Source of the DNA: Cucumis sativus
Lineage: Eukaryota; Streptophyta; Magnoliopsida; Cucurbitales; Cucurbitaceae
Assembly: GCF_000004075.3 (NCBI RefSeq)
Contig: NC_026656.2
Location: 18,858,607 to 18,922,606 of the forward strand
Length of the DNA stretch: 64,000 nt
Direction of reading: 5' to 3'
Positions within the stretch are counted from its first letter, which is position 1. Every line of letters begins with the position of its first letter. This document shows, piece by piece, positions 12,101 to 24,920 of the stretch. Below the pieces are notes generated by a model. The model was not told the origin of the DNA, did no database searches, and was given only the letters and a program-made list of their open reading frames with translations. The translations under genes were made by a program, and so were the position numbers.

Positions 12101-13900
12101 TTGATAGCGATAGAGGAAACATTATAATTTGCAAACATAGAGTATTTGCTAGCTCACAGACCCAAGAGAGAAAGGATGTCTTACCAGAGATCAATGGTAG
12201 ATTTTTCCTTACCCTTGAAAATGCGATTATTTTCCTCCAACCATAAGATCCACAACACGGATGAATAGTATTAAAAAAGATGATAGCCGTTTTGTTGTTG
12301 TGTTGTTTTATTGAGCAGATGAAAGAGCATAAAGAAACATTGAATTTCTTGTTTTCACATTTTGATTTTTAAACTCCCTACCAATATAGATTGTATAATA
12401 CTTTTCAAATAGAAAATTTGATCTTTAATCTATTACTTTCTCATAAGATGATGAATACATACACACATATATATAATAGAATATTTTTTTTCTAAGAAAA
12501 AAGGCTTAATTAAGTTCATAAAACCATTATTATTCCAAGGAAATCAAATAGTACATGATAAGATAGCTCAAATGATATAGGGTTTATAAAAAAAAAACCC
12601 GAGTTAGTTCCTTTATGCCAAGACTATCCTACCTATATTTCACTCACTTTAGTTCTTAAAGACTTTAAAATATTCCAGTTTACAAAATTTCACAACTTTA
12701 AATATTCTACATTTTCCCCAACCACAACTTTAAATTTGTCTTTATTATTATTAATTATTGTAAAAACTACCCCTATCACTCATTCTTCATTAATCAACAA
12801 AGATATATGGATCATTTTCAAATTTCAACACCTAAGCTTACAACATTAAAGTCGAAAATACTTGGTCTATGCAAATACCTACTTATTAGGTACCATAATT
12901 TAATAACACCACACCTACAGACCATTGTATCTCTGAATCAAGTATTATGTTCATCAATTTATGGTTAAATTACAAGCTAAAGTCCGCAACTTTTTCATTG
13001 ATTCGGTCAAAATTTTCAAATAGATTTTTAAGCTTTTAAATTACTCCAAACATCTTTTTAGTATATCTCAATACCCATGTTTTTGGATCTCACTCAAATG
13101 TTTAATAGTTTAAATATTACAAGTTGAAAGCTTATTATTTAGAGAATTGTTATGGATAGAAAAAAAAAACTTAAAAAATTATTATTTGATAAACTTTACT
13201 ATATCTTGTAAATGGTTTTAATATTTTTATATTTTTTGAAACGTTATTTGTTTTTCAATTATGATAGAAAAGAATACATAAAAATATAGCGGGTTGTTAG
13301 TTACACATAGTTTTTAAAAATACTATAGTCATTTATTCAAAAATCATAATGTTACATCAAATCTTAGACGAATAGTTTGAAACTATCGTTATAATATTGA
13401 ATAGTAGTAAGTTGAAGCAAGAATGACATAAGAGGTTGTGAATAGTAACGATAATGGTTAGTTGGATAAAAAAATAAAAAATGGCAACATTTAGACACAA
13501 CATGCTAACAGTTTTTATATAGTACTAAGTATAGACGGAAGAAAATGAAGCTGTAAGTTGAAGAGAAGGAGTGATGGGGAATGGTTATTAAGTAAAATGA
13601 AGGAAGGAATAAAAAAGATTAGGGTTTAAGGGTGGGGGGAGAAATGGGAATATGAAAGCGAAGTAAGGTCGCATCAAAAGGGGGTATGGTTATGAGTAGT
13701 AGTACAGAGCATTGGTGATGGACCATGGTCAAGTGCTTAGAGATAGAAAGAGAGAGAAAATAGAAAGCAATGAATAATAATGAAGGGGCCAAGGGGGAGG
13801 GGTTATGGGTCCCATTTATGGCAGGGCGTGGGAGAGGGATGAACATGACGTTGTCGGTTGTTTTTGTGTATTGCCCTTCCCTTTGGGTGCCATTTTTACC
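9151..13900. other. Intergenic spacer, acyl-AMP ligase gene to ZHD5
   Basis: This is AT-rich DNA with a decayed LINE tail at 11936-12300, a tRNA-promoter-like SINE scrap near 10115-10185, and a leader-like purine/pyrimidine-rich stretch at 10625-11090 described under findings. No gene is supported. Confidence 0.6.
11936..12300 (-). mobile_element. LINE 3' end remnant
   Basis: Read on the minus strand, bases about 12270-12190 encode ILWLEENNRIFKGKEKSTID, the conserved tail after the reverse transcriptase zinc-binding region of plant LINEs. In-frame stops follow almost at once. The minus-strand sequence then runs through a 3' region into an A-rich tail near 11936-11952, as expected for a 5'-truncated LINE copy. 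It is old and non-functional. Confidence 0.6.
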
Positions 13901-14419
13901 CCCCTTTTCCTCTTTTTCCCCAAAATACCCTTCCCATCTCTCTCTTCTTTCTTCTTTCTCCTTCCCTTCGCTTCTCCATAAGCAACCAACCTGTCTCTTG
14001 TTGGATATGTAGCTGGCCTGTTGGATCCCTTGAAGCATCCCCCTCTCTACTCTCTTTCTCTCTCTCTCTCTCTAAAACCCTAATCTCATTCCATTTCTTC
14101 ACTCTCTCTTTCATGGCTCCCAAACCCTAGCTAGCTTCGTCGTCCCATTTCTTCTTCTTCTTCTTCTTATCCTTCTTTTTTCTAATTTCATGGGGGAAAT
14201 TGGGAAAGCGGAAATTAATTTAATTGAGCATGCACCACTAGCAGTTTAATTTAATTCGATTTTCAATTTTAATTACATGTATGTACCTGATTGATTCTTC
14301 GATTTGAACCCCTCTGGCCTTCTTTGAGATCTGAGCTTTTCTTTTTTCCTTTATCCAATTTTTTTTTTTTTCTGTGTGTGTGTGTGTTTCTGTGGTTTAG
14401 GGTTTTGGAATTTACTCGT
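13901..14419 (+). promoter_or_regulatory. CT-rich leader/promoter region of ZHD5
   Basis: A long pyrimidine-rich stretch with a (CT)n run near 14050-14073 is followed by AAAACCCTAA (telo-box-like) and a second CAAACCCTAG near 14121-14130. This is typical of plant 5' leaders. If it is unspliced, it carries small upstream frames: 14113-14130 (five codons plus stop) and 14190-14249 (nineteen codons plus stop). An intron may remove some of them. Confidence 0.5.
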
Positions 14420-15382
14420 ATGGATATGAGAGAACAAGAGAAGGAAGTAATAATGCCTGGAGCTAATTCTGGTGCCGCTGCTTATGGTCATATTTTTGGG
14501 GAAACTTCTTCCGAAAGGATTCATAATGGTTCTCATCACCATATCCAAACAGACCACCACGATGCCGGTGAGAATGTTGGCGGCGGCGGCGGAGGAGGAG
14601 GAGGAGGAGGAGGAGGTGGAGGTGGCGGCGGTGGGGGTGGTGGTAATTTTTCCGCTGGCGGTAGATCCAAGGTGCGAGGGGGTGTTTCTGGAGTTAGATA
14701 TCGTGAATGTTTGAAGAATCACGCGGCGAGCGTTGGGGGGAATATTTACGACGGATGTGGAGAGTTTATGCCGAGTGGTGAAGACGGAACCCTAGAGGCT
14801 TTGAAATGTGCTGCTTGTGAATGTCACCGGAATTTTCACCGGAAAGAAATTGACGGCGAGACTCAATTGAATATCAGTCCTAATTACAGAAGAGGCTTAA
14901 TGTTGAACCATCTCCAGCTTCCTCCGCCATTACCATCTCCTTCAGCTCTTCACGGTCACCATAAATTCTCCATGGCATTAAACCTCCATTCTAGTCCTAC
15001 TGCTCCAATCATCGCTCCGATGAACGTCGCCTTCGCCGGCGGTGGAGGAAACGAGTCTTCCAGTGAGGACTTAAACGTTTTTCACTCCAATGCGGAGGTT
15101 ATGCCGCCGTCTTCTTTCTCCTTGTCGAAAAAGCGTTTCCGTACAAAGTTCACACAGGAGCAAAAGGATCGGATGCTCGAGTTCGCTGAGAAAGTCGGAT
15201 GGAGGATTCAGAAGCAAGATGAAGAAGAAGTGGAAAGATTCTGTACGGAAGTCGGAGTGAAACGGCAAGTCCTCAAAGTCTGGATGCATAACAACAAGAA
15301 CACTGTGAAGAAGCAGAACGAAAATCACGAACCTGAACTCGCCGGTACCGGCGCCGGTGCCGGCATTACGAATGAATCGTAA
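14420..15382 (+). CDS. ZHD5: Zinc-finger homeodomain transcription factor, ZHD5/AtHB33 type
   Basis: This is a nuclear transcription factor of the plant-specific ZF-HD family, whose members dimerise through an N-terminal zinc finger and bind ATTA-type sites. The intronless 320-residue frame starts at ATG 14420 (MDMREQEKE). The longer open frame to the left lacks family similarity and is leader. The zinc finger starts at about residue 92 with RYRECLKNHAASVGG and keeps its Cys/His set through CAACECHRNFHRKE. A proline- and histidine-rich linker and GGGGNESSSEDLN follow, then the homeodomain from about residue 237 (KKRFRTKFTQEQKDRMLEFA to VWMHNNKNTVKKQ). The MDMR start, the AASVGG finger and ESSSEDLN point to Arabidopsis ZHD5 rather than ZHD1 or ZHD2. 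A run of about 22 glycines precedes the finger. A donor-like GGTAAG lies about 37 bases after the stop, so a 3'UTR intron is possible. Confidence 0.95.
   Translation: MDMREQEKEVIMPGANSGAAAYGHIFGETSSERIHNGSHHHIQTDHHDAGENVGGGGGGGGGGGGGGGGGGGGGGNFSAGGRSKVRGGVSGVRYRECLKNHAASVGGNIYDGCGEFMPSGEDGTLEALKCAACECHRNFHRKEIDGETQLNISPNYRRGLMLNHLQLPPPLPSPSALHGHHKFSMALNLHSSPTAPIIAPMNVAFAGGGGNESSSEDLNVFHSNAEVMPPSSFSLSKKRFRTKFTQEQKDRMLEFAEKVGWRIQKQDEEEVERFCTEVGVKRQVLKVWMHNNKNTVKKQNENHEPELAGTGAGAGITNES
14579..14644 (+). repeat. Polyglycine GGN codon repeat in ZHD5
   Basis: About 22 consecutive glycine codons: four GGC, then eight GGA, then a mixed set. The pure GGA run is a trinucleotide microsatellite inside coding DNA, so length variation between plants is likely. 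Confidence 0.85.
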
Positions 15383-15419
15383 CTTGGAATCCATGGCGGC
15401 CAATGCCTGCTGAAGAAGG

Positions 15420-18400
15420 TAAGAATCACGTACGTTAAATTAGAGGAATATAACGTCGTTTATATAATTGAAGGAATATTGAGAGACGATTTTATGTCAG
15501 AGACCTTCTTGTGATTCTTCTTCATCTTAATTAATTTTAATCCCTCAATTATTTATGCTTTTAATTCATCCATTTTTTTTAATCATTTTTCCCCCTCAAC
15601 AGCTTTTCATCATTTCTGACCAATGGGACCAATTTTAATCTCATTCAACTTTGAATTAAAATTAATATCCTTTCTTAACTCTAATGCTCTAAACTCTGAC
15701 AGTCATATTATTATTCTTGTAGTGTTCATGTTTAAATCATTTCTCCATGTTTTAATAACATTTTTTAAATAAAAAAAAACCATTTTTTATATTATTTAAA
15801 TTTAAGTGAATTATTTGTGGATATATATGGACAATTAACTTAGAGAAAAAAAGGAAAGAAAACACATGAAGCAAGGATTGTTCTAAGAACAGTTTCTTAA
15901 AATAAAATTTGCCAATTTAGTTTATACCTCAAATAATTGTTTCTTATCCTATCTTTAGTTTAGTCCTCAAATATGCTTCTATTTAGTATTTTTTATAATT
16001 AACTAGCTAGAGGGCCTAAAGGACTCATATTTGTTTTTCTTTTAATTTTCTTTTTACTATGTTACTAATTAAGCTTTCAAAAAATATGATGTGACATATT
16101 AATGTAGCTTTTATTTTAACTAGAAAAAACTATTTATCTTGAAATACATCTATAATTAGAATAGATATCGAAAGAGACATGAATGTCGATAATCGAAGAT
16201 GCATGTATTGTTTTTCAAAAACATCGAACAAAATCTTGTCTTTTTGACAAGAACAAAATAATAATAAAGCCCTTGATGTTATAGATGATATAGTGTATGT
16301 ATTTTTATGATTTATTGTTTTTTTTTCTTGAAAAGAAAAACATTGGGGCCAATGAAGAGTTGTACTCAAAATTTATTTTAGATGGGTACGTAAAACTTTA
16401 AGGTTGTAGTGCACTCCATGACATGGGTTTAAAACTCATTCGACACATTATATGTATATAGATGACATAATATTATATATAAAACACACACATTCGAACA
16501 TGAGTATAATTAGTTACGAGGTGTGAGAGTAGAACATTTGAGGTTTGTTTAATAACAATAATGTTGTAAATTATACCTAAAAAATATATACAATGTAGAG
16601 GTAAACTAACTAAAATAAAATAAATATTGTGACGATAACCGTAGTTCAATTGATATAGAATTTGTACACTCAACTTTGAAGTAAGAGATTTGATTATTGT
16701 AATCTTTATTTGTTGAGCAAACAATCGTGAGTTAAGCTCCTCTCTCTGCATGGTTTGAAAAAACATTTGTCGGATTTTGGAAGAGTTACCTTGCTTAGCT
16801 TATAGGAGTGTAATTCTAGCTCTTTTATAATTGCATTGCTGATATCTTCCCATGTAAATGAGAAACATGACGAAGGATAAGATTTAAACATAGATTTGAA
16901 GTATAGGTGTGTTAAAGTATATAATTTAGGCCAAGAAAAGAAAAAAAAATGTGGTTAGAGAGTTAATTATAATTTTGTTAGGGAGGGTCCCAAAAGAGTC
17001 CTTTGGATTTGGAGGGATGTGTGAGATTGAGTGTGATATATAAAGCTGATTTGACTTGAAGCTTTATTTATTTATGGTTGAAAATAGGGAATGGGTACAT
17101 GAAAGATAGGGCTACCCATAGGCTACAGACTGGGAGGAGGGACATGTCCCCCTCTTTTTAAATTTAAAGTTAAGAACTATCATAATAATAATATAATAAA
17201 ATCATTATAATAATTACAAATACTCATTCATTTCAGATTTTGTTTCAATTTTGTATTTTGTATTTTGATTTTTTCTTACCCTTTGATCTTAAATTTTATT
17301 CTAAAATACCACAGGCTTGAAATTATTCAGTTTTATTTTCTTAAGGATAAATAAGAAAAAGATGAAAGCAGCAAACTCTTGCGTACAAATTAATAGGTGT
17401 ATGTGATATCATTTATTTCATTAATCTCAATGAATTACTTAATCATTAATACATTGATGATGATCTACATACAATAATGTTATAATAATATAACTTTTAA
17501 ATTTTACTATTTAAAGGATTTTTTTCTTTAAAATAAAACACTCGCTATGGTTTAATTTTTCAAAAATATCAACGTTTGGGTTAAGGAAATAATTGAAATA
17601 GGTTTCAATAAGGTATTATTTTATATAAATTAACATAAATATGAACTAAATGGACTTTGTACATGGTAACCAATTTCTCGAGGTTGAAAATCCAAAATTT
17701 CATACTTCATACTTGGTGAACTAAAAAAGCTATAACAAAACTAAGCATTTACAATCACTTCTACGTTTGGCTTTGTATGATTTGCTAACTGCATTTTTAC
17801 ATTGTTTCAAACCAAAGTTCAAATTCTGAAAGTTACTAAAAGAAATTGATCGATAGTTCTAATATTTTTTTAGAAAAAAATCAAATGTTTATATAGAAAA
17901 TGTCAATGTATTTATACATTTTAGCTCAATGTGAGACAAATAAGAAAACATGAAAATTGTGAATAATAAATGGAGAAAAACACAAACACGAACCTTGGCT
18001 AAATTGTTTTACACGTAACAATTTTAGAAATAATAATTAAGAGTATAGTAATATTAAAAAAAAAAACCAAAATGTAGCAAAATGATAAATTCTTATGGTC
18101 TGTTAGTGATAAAGTATTACTTAGGGTATGTTTCTTTGCTATTTTTATAATTTTTTAAAAAGTATTGTTATATATATATATCAATATATATTAAATCTAA
18201 TGGGTGTATTTAGAATTGTTCTCAGCCAAAATTATTAAAGACATGAGTCCGACATGCCATGAAGTTTGATGCATATGATCAGCAATAACATAACAGATTG
18301 GTTTAATAGGAAAGTTTGAATGACTTTTGCAGATTTTTTGGCTAACTAAAACTGGAATTGGAACAATACATCGAATATGAACTCAATTTTATTTTTGGTA

Positions 18401-21173
18401 TTGGACATGGACTTTGTGGACCCACAGATAATACTTCTCCCCCTCTCTCTTTTGAATGAATTATAAGTTTTAAAGAACAGATGTTTGAATGCAGGGAAGT
18501 CTTATAAAACAAGATGTGCAAAAATTAATTAATTTGTGCTTCAATAGTTAGTGACTAATTTGTACAACTATAGATATTTTATTACATTATTTAATGGTAT
18601 ATTATAAATCATGATTTAGTTGTGGGTTTTACTATAATTGTACTTTAATTATGATAATTAAGGCAGGTGAAGTGTTTCCCTTTAATTTGTATTTAATTTT
18701 GTTATAATTAGATTAAAAGAGATCATTATTAAAGTGTTACCCTGAATTTCATAGTACATAACACTGCATGGGGATGCGAAGAATCAACTTAATTAAGAAA
18801 CAATATAATAATGTTTATATTTTTTGTTTAGTTGATTTTACAATCATTAGAGGAAAGCTGAACTCATCACCCTAACTTCCTTCTAGATTTGTTCACCAAC
18901 CCATCATTTTGTGGCACTAATCTTTATGAACTTCTTTTTTAATGTATATATTTGCGTGTATTTTTTTTTTTAATTTTATTGTAGGGCCTAAAATAATGTC
19001 TTTTTTTTCTTTCTAAACAATAAATTAAAATAACATTTGGGTGCCATAGTTCTAATCAGTTTTTAACTTAGTCTTTTGAAGTTACTTATTTTAATTAAAA
19101 TCAGTTAATAGAATATAAGATTATTATTAATTATAGTGTGTTAGCTGGAAAACCTATCAAACTATTCAAATACTACTTTGATTTGCGCTCTATCATATGA
19201 AATATGAGCATATTATTGACTTTGAAAATGAAAATTACAACTACTAAAATACTATTACAATTTTTGACGATTTTTCTGTTATTTAGTGGTTTTTTAAAAG
19301 TAATATTAATACAAAGTGTGAAGAAAAAGAATCACCAGCGAAAACAAATTATTATAATTGATTTTTCTAAATAACTTGTCTGTATGATATATCTAAATTT
19401 TTATTTATTTTGCAACTCTGGCTGTATTGCCACGATTTCCTTTATCTTGTTTATTTATTTATTTATTATTTTTTTCTTTTATCAAATATCAACTACTTGA
19501 TAAAGTATCCTTTTTAAATAATATATAAATAAAGAAAGGATGAAGAAAATGACAATGACTGTTAATTAAAATAGTGCATGCATTAACACCGTTTTTAATA
19601 AGACAGAGTAAATTATTAGGAGATGAGAAGATATACATTAGATTTATGTGTCAGAAAAATGGCGAACATATCTTAATAAATATGGGTGAGTAATGGGTAT
19701 GACGTTCATTATTTCAACGCACTTAGGCTTATGTAATCATTCCTAATTTGAGAAATTAAACTTATAATTTTAACTAATTGCACCTTTTATTATAGTCTCC
19801 ACATCTCAACATATAATGCATCCTTTGAAGTTAGAAAACAGTACTAACAAATAATCGAGACATTTAGTATATCATAAAGAAAGCCGTATAAGTTAAATCT
19901 AAATTATATTTTATGTGGGTACAAATTTAACCAAGTCTATAATTTTATTGATTAAGTAGTTTAAATTATATAAGTCAATCAATTTATATTAGTAATTATT
20001 ATTTTTATTATTTTTAATTTTTTCAATATAAATTATAACCGTTCAAATTTGTTAAATCGATATTTGAGTTCAAATATAAATTCTAAGAAAAGCTTTAAGT
20101 TAGTTTAATTTCCTAAATTGGTGTTAATTGGCGTACTTATGAAATTTTATGTGTTCTTTAAACGTGAAGGCATTTTTTTTAAAAAAACAAATAAATTAAA
20201 AACCAAGCTTTAAAAACTAAAAAAAGGGCTTATTAATGTTATTTTGTGTTGTAATATTGTACGATAATGCATTTAATTTTGACCCTTTAATTGATTTATT
20301 GTTATTTAAAATGATAATTTATTGTTTTATGAATTCATTGGAGAACAATAACTAATAAAAAACTAAATAATTTTCCAACGAGTTGTTTTACAATAATATT
20401 AATTTATAAAACAATCATTACCAATTTAACATTTGGAGAGTCACACATACTATGCATACTAGATTGAGTCGTCGAGATAATGTATGTGGCAGTGAAAAGT
20501 ATTTTAACTTTTTTTGTTAAAATAATGAAATTTATTTAAAAACTATTATTATATTAAAGAGTAATTAGTAATTCTATGTCTAATAATTAGATATATATTA
20601 ATATAAACTACGAATATAACAAAACAAATTACTCACGTATTTTTATGAATTATTAATAATAACCAATATTTGCAACATAGTGTATTGTTGATAAACTTTT
20701 GTCATTTATAGACTTCAAAAGATTTTGTTACCTTTGCCATTTAAAAAAAACTGTTACTATATATAAAATTATTTTGAATGTAAATGCATTATTTGCAATT
20801 ATGTTCAATATACACACTATACATAATTTCAAAATAATTAAATTACAAATTATAACTTTCTCACACTTGGAAGACATCTAAACACACTTTTACGCCACAT
20901 TAAAAGAAAAATAACTACTAACGGTCATATTAAAAAAAAACAAATAAAAGTTTATTTTCTTTGGTTAACCAAATAACTCGAGGAATTTATATAAATACAA
21001 AAAAAAGAAAAGTATTTACATCAAATAACAAAAAAGAATTGATATTTAGATTTGGGTTAAAATTATGTGAGGTAAATAGTTTGATAATTTTTGTATATTT
21101 TAAAATCATTTGATCAATAATTTCGTAAAAATTACTTAATAACAATGGTAATGGATTAACTTGTCATCAGCTT
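15420..21173. other. Gene-poor intergenic spacer
   Basis: About 5.7 kb of AT-rich DNA. The only thing I can name is a degenerate tRNA-promoter-like repeat near 16635-16710. Open frames in it are short and of extreme composition. I see no gene. Confidence 0.6.
16635..16710 (+). mobile_element. Degenerate tRNA-derived SINE head
   Basis: TAGTTCAATTGATA resembles a Pol III A box, and AGAGATTTGATTATTG lies where a B box (GGTTCGANTCC) would be. The spacing is right for a tRNA-derived SINE, but both boxes are eroded and no tail or target duplication is clear. Confidence 0.3.
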
Positions 21174-21246
21174 GGGGATGTAGCTCAGATGGTAGAACGC
21201 TCGCTTAGCATGCGAGAGGTACGGGGATCGATACCCCGCATCTCCA
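21174..21246 (+). tRNA. tRNA-Ala (AGC)
   Basis: A full cloverleaf of 73 bases. The acceptor stem GGGGATG pairs with CATCTCC. The D arm contains TAGCTCAGATGG. The anticodon stem CTCGC/GCGAG encloses loop TTAGCAT, with AGC at 21207-21209. The T arm is CGGGGATCGATACCCCG and the discriminator base is A. There is no intron, and a TTTTTT run two bases after the end is the Pol III terminator. The internal promoter boxes are intact, so it looks functional. Confidence 0.97.
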
Positions 21247-21249
21247 ATT

Positions 21250-22150
21250 TTTTAAGCTTTTTTTCCCTTTAATCATTTTCGTAATCGACGGCCAAGATCT
21301 GATCGTCAGATATATCTCATGACAAACGGTCAAGATTTTAACGCTGGTTCCCAAGCTCTCAACGGAAGGAAGATCTGACCATGTTAGCGCGTCCCACTTC
21401 TCAAATTTCCCGCCAGTTCGTCTTCTTCCTATCGGGGGAAATCGTTTCTAATCTCTCGTCTCTTCTTCTACTCCACTTCCACCTACTGCTTCGAACTTGA
21501 CTGTGTTTTTCAATGCTTTCTTCCTCCAATCTCTCATCGGTGTTGCCTCTACTGTTCGTTCAACGTTGTTCATTTCATTGATTTCAGGTGTGGGTACTTG
21601 CATTCTCGTTTTGTTTTCACCGTCCACAGATCGGTATCGTATTATAAATGGCGGTTCCTTTTATTCTGGTTCTTGATTACTGTTCACATTACAGTTTATG
21701 TTGATTCACATTTTTGTTCTCAAGATTTCGTTCGTTTTCCAACTCAGGATCGAAATGGTTGATTCGCATTTTGAATCGATTTTACTAGAGAAGTTACTCA
21801 TCTTCCGATATCAGGATTTACTTGAGGAATTCTCCGTCTCCAGGTCAGTGAAATAGATATTAGCATGTCTTGGTTCGGTAACTGTTCGGATCTGTTGTTA
21901 GGAATCTTCCACTATCTTTTCTCTACTTTTATTGTTTCTTTTTGACATCAGAACTTTGAAGCAGTTTGAACGGTCATCTGATCTACTTGCATCGATTTTA
22001 CTAAAGAAGTTACTTATTTGGTCTCAAATTTACACTAACAATTACAAGAAGATGTGGTATGACTCTCTTGGATCATTATCTATTTTTCGTTTGTTCACTT
22101 ATTATTCTGGTTCTTAATATTCTGTTGACAAGTTAGTTGATGAAATGCTG
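21250..22150 (+). promoter_or_regulatory. Promoter/leader-like segment with E2F-type site, no gene recognised
   Basis: This stretch is less AT-rich than its surroundings. It holds TTTCCCGCC near 21404 (an E2F-site consensus), CT-rich runs typical of plant leaders, and TTTCAG-GTGTGG near 21590. No conserved protein is readable. Parts of it are duplicated: ATCGATTTTACTA-AGAAGTTACT occurs near 21775 and 21991, and TTATTCTGGTTCTT near 21661 and 22102. It may be the head of a lost or non-coding transcript. Confidence 0.35.
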
Positions 22151-22551
22151 CTGAGTATATAATTGAATTGATCCTTCCACTTTATACTGATTAGACATAA
22201 CATTGACTAGCCTGTAGCATAGGAGTATCTTTCGTAGCGATAAACAATAAAGGCAAACGAATATATTACATGGTATTCCTTTCTTTTCTTTTCTTTAATG
22301 ATTGGAAAGCGCGAATGAAACAGTAATGATAGAAGTACACAAAAGCAGAGAAATCGGGTACATGAACAATCAGATTACAACTTACAATAGATTATAGTTC
22401 GCTTCACAGGTTACAATAGTTTAGCAATATATGGTAGAAAAGACAAACAGAGCGGGAAAGTAGAGAAATACCGACACCAAGCTATATTCTTGAAATTATC
22501 GAGAACAACGCTTCTACAGCTCTTATTTTATCGTTGGTATAATACCTTGCC

Positions 22552-23822
22552 TTATTGGAGCTTTAGATTCTTCATGAGCCTGCAATAGTTTGAAGAGAGA
22601 ATGATAATTAAAAAGATTAGTTAAACTTAAACTGGAATTTTTCATAAGCGTGCAATAGTTCAAGGAGGCAACGATGTTCAATTAACGCAACCCATGTTAG
22701 CTTAATTTTTTTTTTTAATTAGTACTTTTGTGGCCAAATACTGAAGTAGATCTAAGTTTCAAAGAAGGGATTTATAATTAAATACGTAGATGTCTAAAGT
22801 CAGAAATACAGGATCACGTGCAAAGTAATTTAAAGCATGGGAGATTAGATTTCACGTGGTCTTTTTCTTAGAAAGAGGAAGAGGGAATGCATGAATAGAA
22901 TAGGAATAGCATGAAGTCTTTGTAGAAAAGAGAGTTGTCGGTGTTGGGATTTAAGTTGTTGCTAATCGAGTAGGAAAAGGGAGAACGTGGTACGTAAGGA
23001 TACATGGACATAAAATAATATCATCTTCTTTCTCTCCTCTACACATACTGTTTATAGAAATTCAGTTGAGATTGATTATTTCCTTTTATATAGCCTTGCA
23101 GCCATTTGAACTTCCATTGGGTAAATGATGAAAAGGAAATTGAAATTTTAGTCTGAGGATGGTTGGGAAAGAAACATATACGTGTAGTCTAACATTCACT
23201 CGAAAAGAGAAGATCCATGTTATATAAATAACTAAGGACGTTATTGCTATCGGTATGAGATTTTTGAATGAAACTAAAAACAAAGTCTTATGGATTTAAA
23301 TTCCAAAATTGGATAATAGTATGCCTTTGAAGAAACATGGGAGGTTGGTTCACCTAATAAAGATGGATACCTTTTCTCTTATAAGTTGTTTTTCTAGGGA
23401 CACTAGTAAGAATCGTGTTATTTTGAAGGTCTTTTTTCATTAAGAACTGAATACTCGAAGGTTTTGAATGATTTTCCGAGAATGAAACTATAGGATAGAG
23501 ATACATGACATAAAAAACACGCTTAAGAGTATTAAGAACGTTACCTCTGCTCATCATCATACATTGAACCGTTGGGAGCAATGGGCTTGTAGTTAGGAAG
23601 AGGAACTTTTCCAGATTCTATATGCATGAGATCTTGCAACAGGATATCATAATGCCTTTTTACTTCCTCAGGTGTTTTTCCACCCACTGCCCTGGCCACC
23701 TTTTGCCATCTATCTGGCGTGTCCTCAGGATATAAAACCAGAGCGTCCTCAAATTTTTTGTTTTGCTTAAGAGTCCATGAGGAGCTAGAATTGCCTGAAG
23801 ATTTAAAAGAGCTTGATGCCAT
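22552..23822 (-). CDS. RL: RADIALIS-like single-MYB (SANT) protein
   Basis: This is a small nuclear MYB-related protein of the RAD/RSM family, which compete with or bind other MYB proteins in floral asymmetry and early development. Exon 1 (23545-23822) and a tiny exon 2 (22552-22579) join in frame to 101 residues, the usual family size. The second exon adds only LMKNLKLQ, the typical RL tail. The SANT domain runs from about residue 14 to 66: [20 protein letters not shown], then [20 protein letters not shown] and HYDILLQDL, with VPLPNYK after it. Its Arabidopsis counterparts RL1, RL2, RL5 and RL6 sit in segments related to this window. A TATA box lies about 200 bases before the ATG. Confidence 0.95.
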
Positions 23823-24022
23823 TATATAAAGGAAGTTTGGATGAAAAGTTTTGAAAGGGTGAAGATATATTGTTTGTCTTACAATACACAGGAGAATAAG
23901 TAGGTGAAGATACTGTAAAGAAAGCCGAAGAAATAATGGCCGTAAGAAAGAGACTTAAGGATCCCGTTTAAGAAGAGGACCAAGTCAAGGTTTGGTGTGA
24001 AAATGTGGGCTCTGAGTGCTTC

Positions 24023-24029
24023 TTATATA
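24023..24029 (-). promoter_or_regulatory. TATA box of the RADIALIS-like gene
   Basis: On the minus strand TATATAA lies about 200 bases before the ATG at 23822. This gives a predicted leader of roughly 170 bases. Confidence 0.45.
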
Positions 24030-24920
24030 CTCAAGGTGATGATAGTGGGATTAAATAAGTTGAAGAATAAGGTTTTAGGGCGATTCCCTTTGCTTGAGAA
24101 AGTGCAAGTGACCGACCAAACGAGTCGTAAAATCTTTTCAAAGCACTGTTATTGTCACTTAAAATATCATCACTTCATCACCATTAGGAAATTCTTGAGA
24201 ACTTATAGGCTGGTGGAGGGATTAGATCCAATTCTTAGCCTACGCAATAACACACTGATACTATTTTCAATACAATTAAATTGTTGGTTCGTCCCCATTG
24301 CATATTTCCTTCGCTACTTGCAATAAATTTAATCCAACACCAAGACCATCTTTCTCGCCACTTTTTTAACCGGAAAAAACGGCTACCACTGGTACATGCC
24401 TTTTTGCAACATTAGATTAGATGTGGAAATATAAACTTTTAAAAGAGCCTATCGAATGCCCGTGTATGGGAACTTTAGGAATGGAAGCTTTTCTAGAGAT
24501 ATCAAGTACAGAAAGAAAATGTCAAAGAAAGAACACTTTAGTCACCTGAATCAAAGTATGCTGAAACAAGAAAATAAAATGACTGAAAATACTCTGGAAT
24601 TCTGGGTGCACAATATAAGTAGGTAACAAGTTATAACTAGAGAAATCGTCCAAACTAGAAAATTAAACAAAATATTTTTACTCTCTAAAAATGTATTTTT
24701 TTTTTCTTTCATTATTTTTTTCTATGGGCAAATAGTTTTTTTTTTAAAAAGCTTTTATATCTAATTAGTAAATAAGATACTAATTCTTTATTGACTTTAC
24801 AATAGTTGAACTGTTGTATGTTTAACCTTTCACTTCAGTAATTAAAAAGTGGTAAAGTTCTTGATTTTTTTAAAAACTTTTAACATGTATGGTATTTTTT
24901 GATTGGTTCTTTTTCTTTTA

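Noticed and set aside
13619-14130. Several overlapping open frames on both strands upstream of ZHD5
   Set aside because: They arise from CT/GA-rich leader sequence, overlap each other in different frames and show no recognisable protein.
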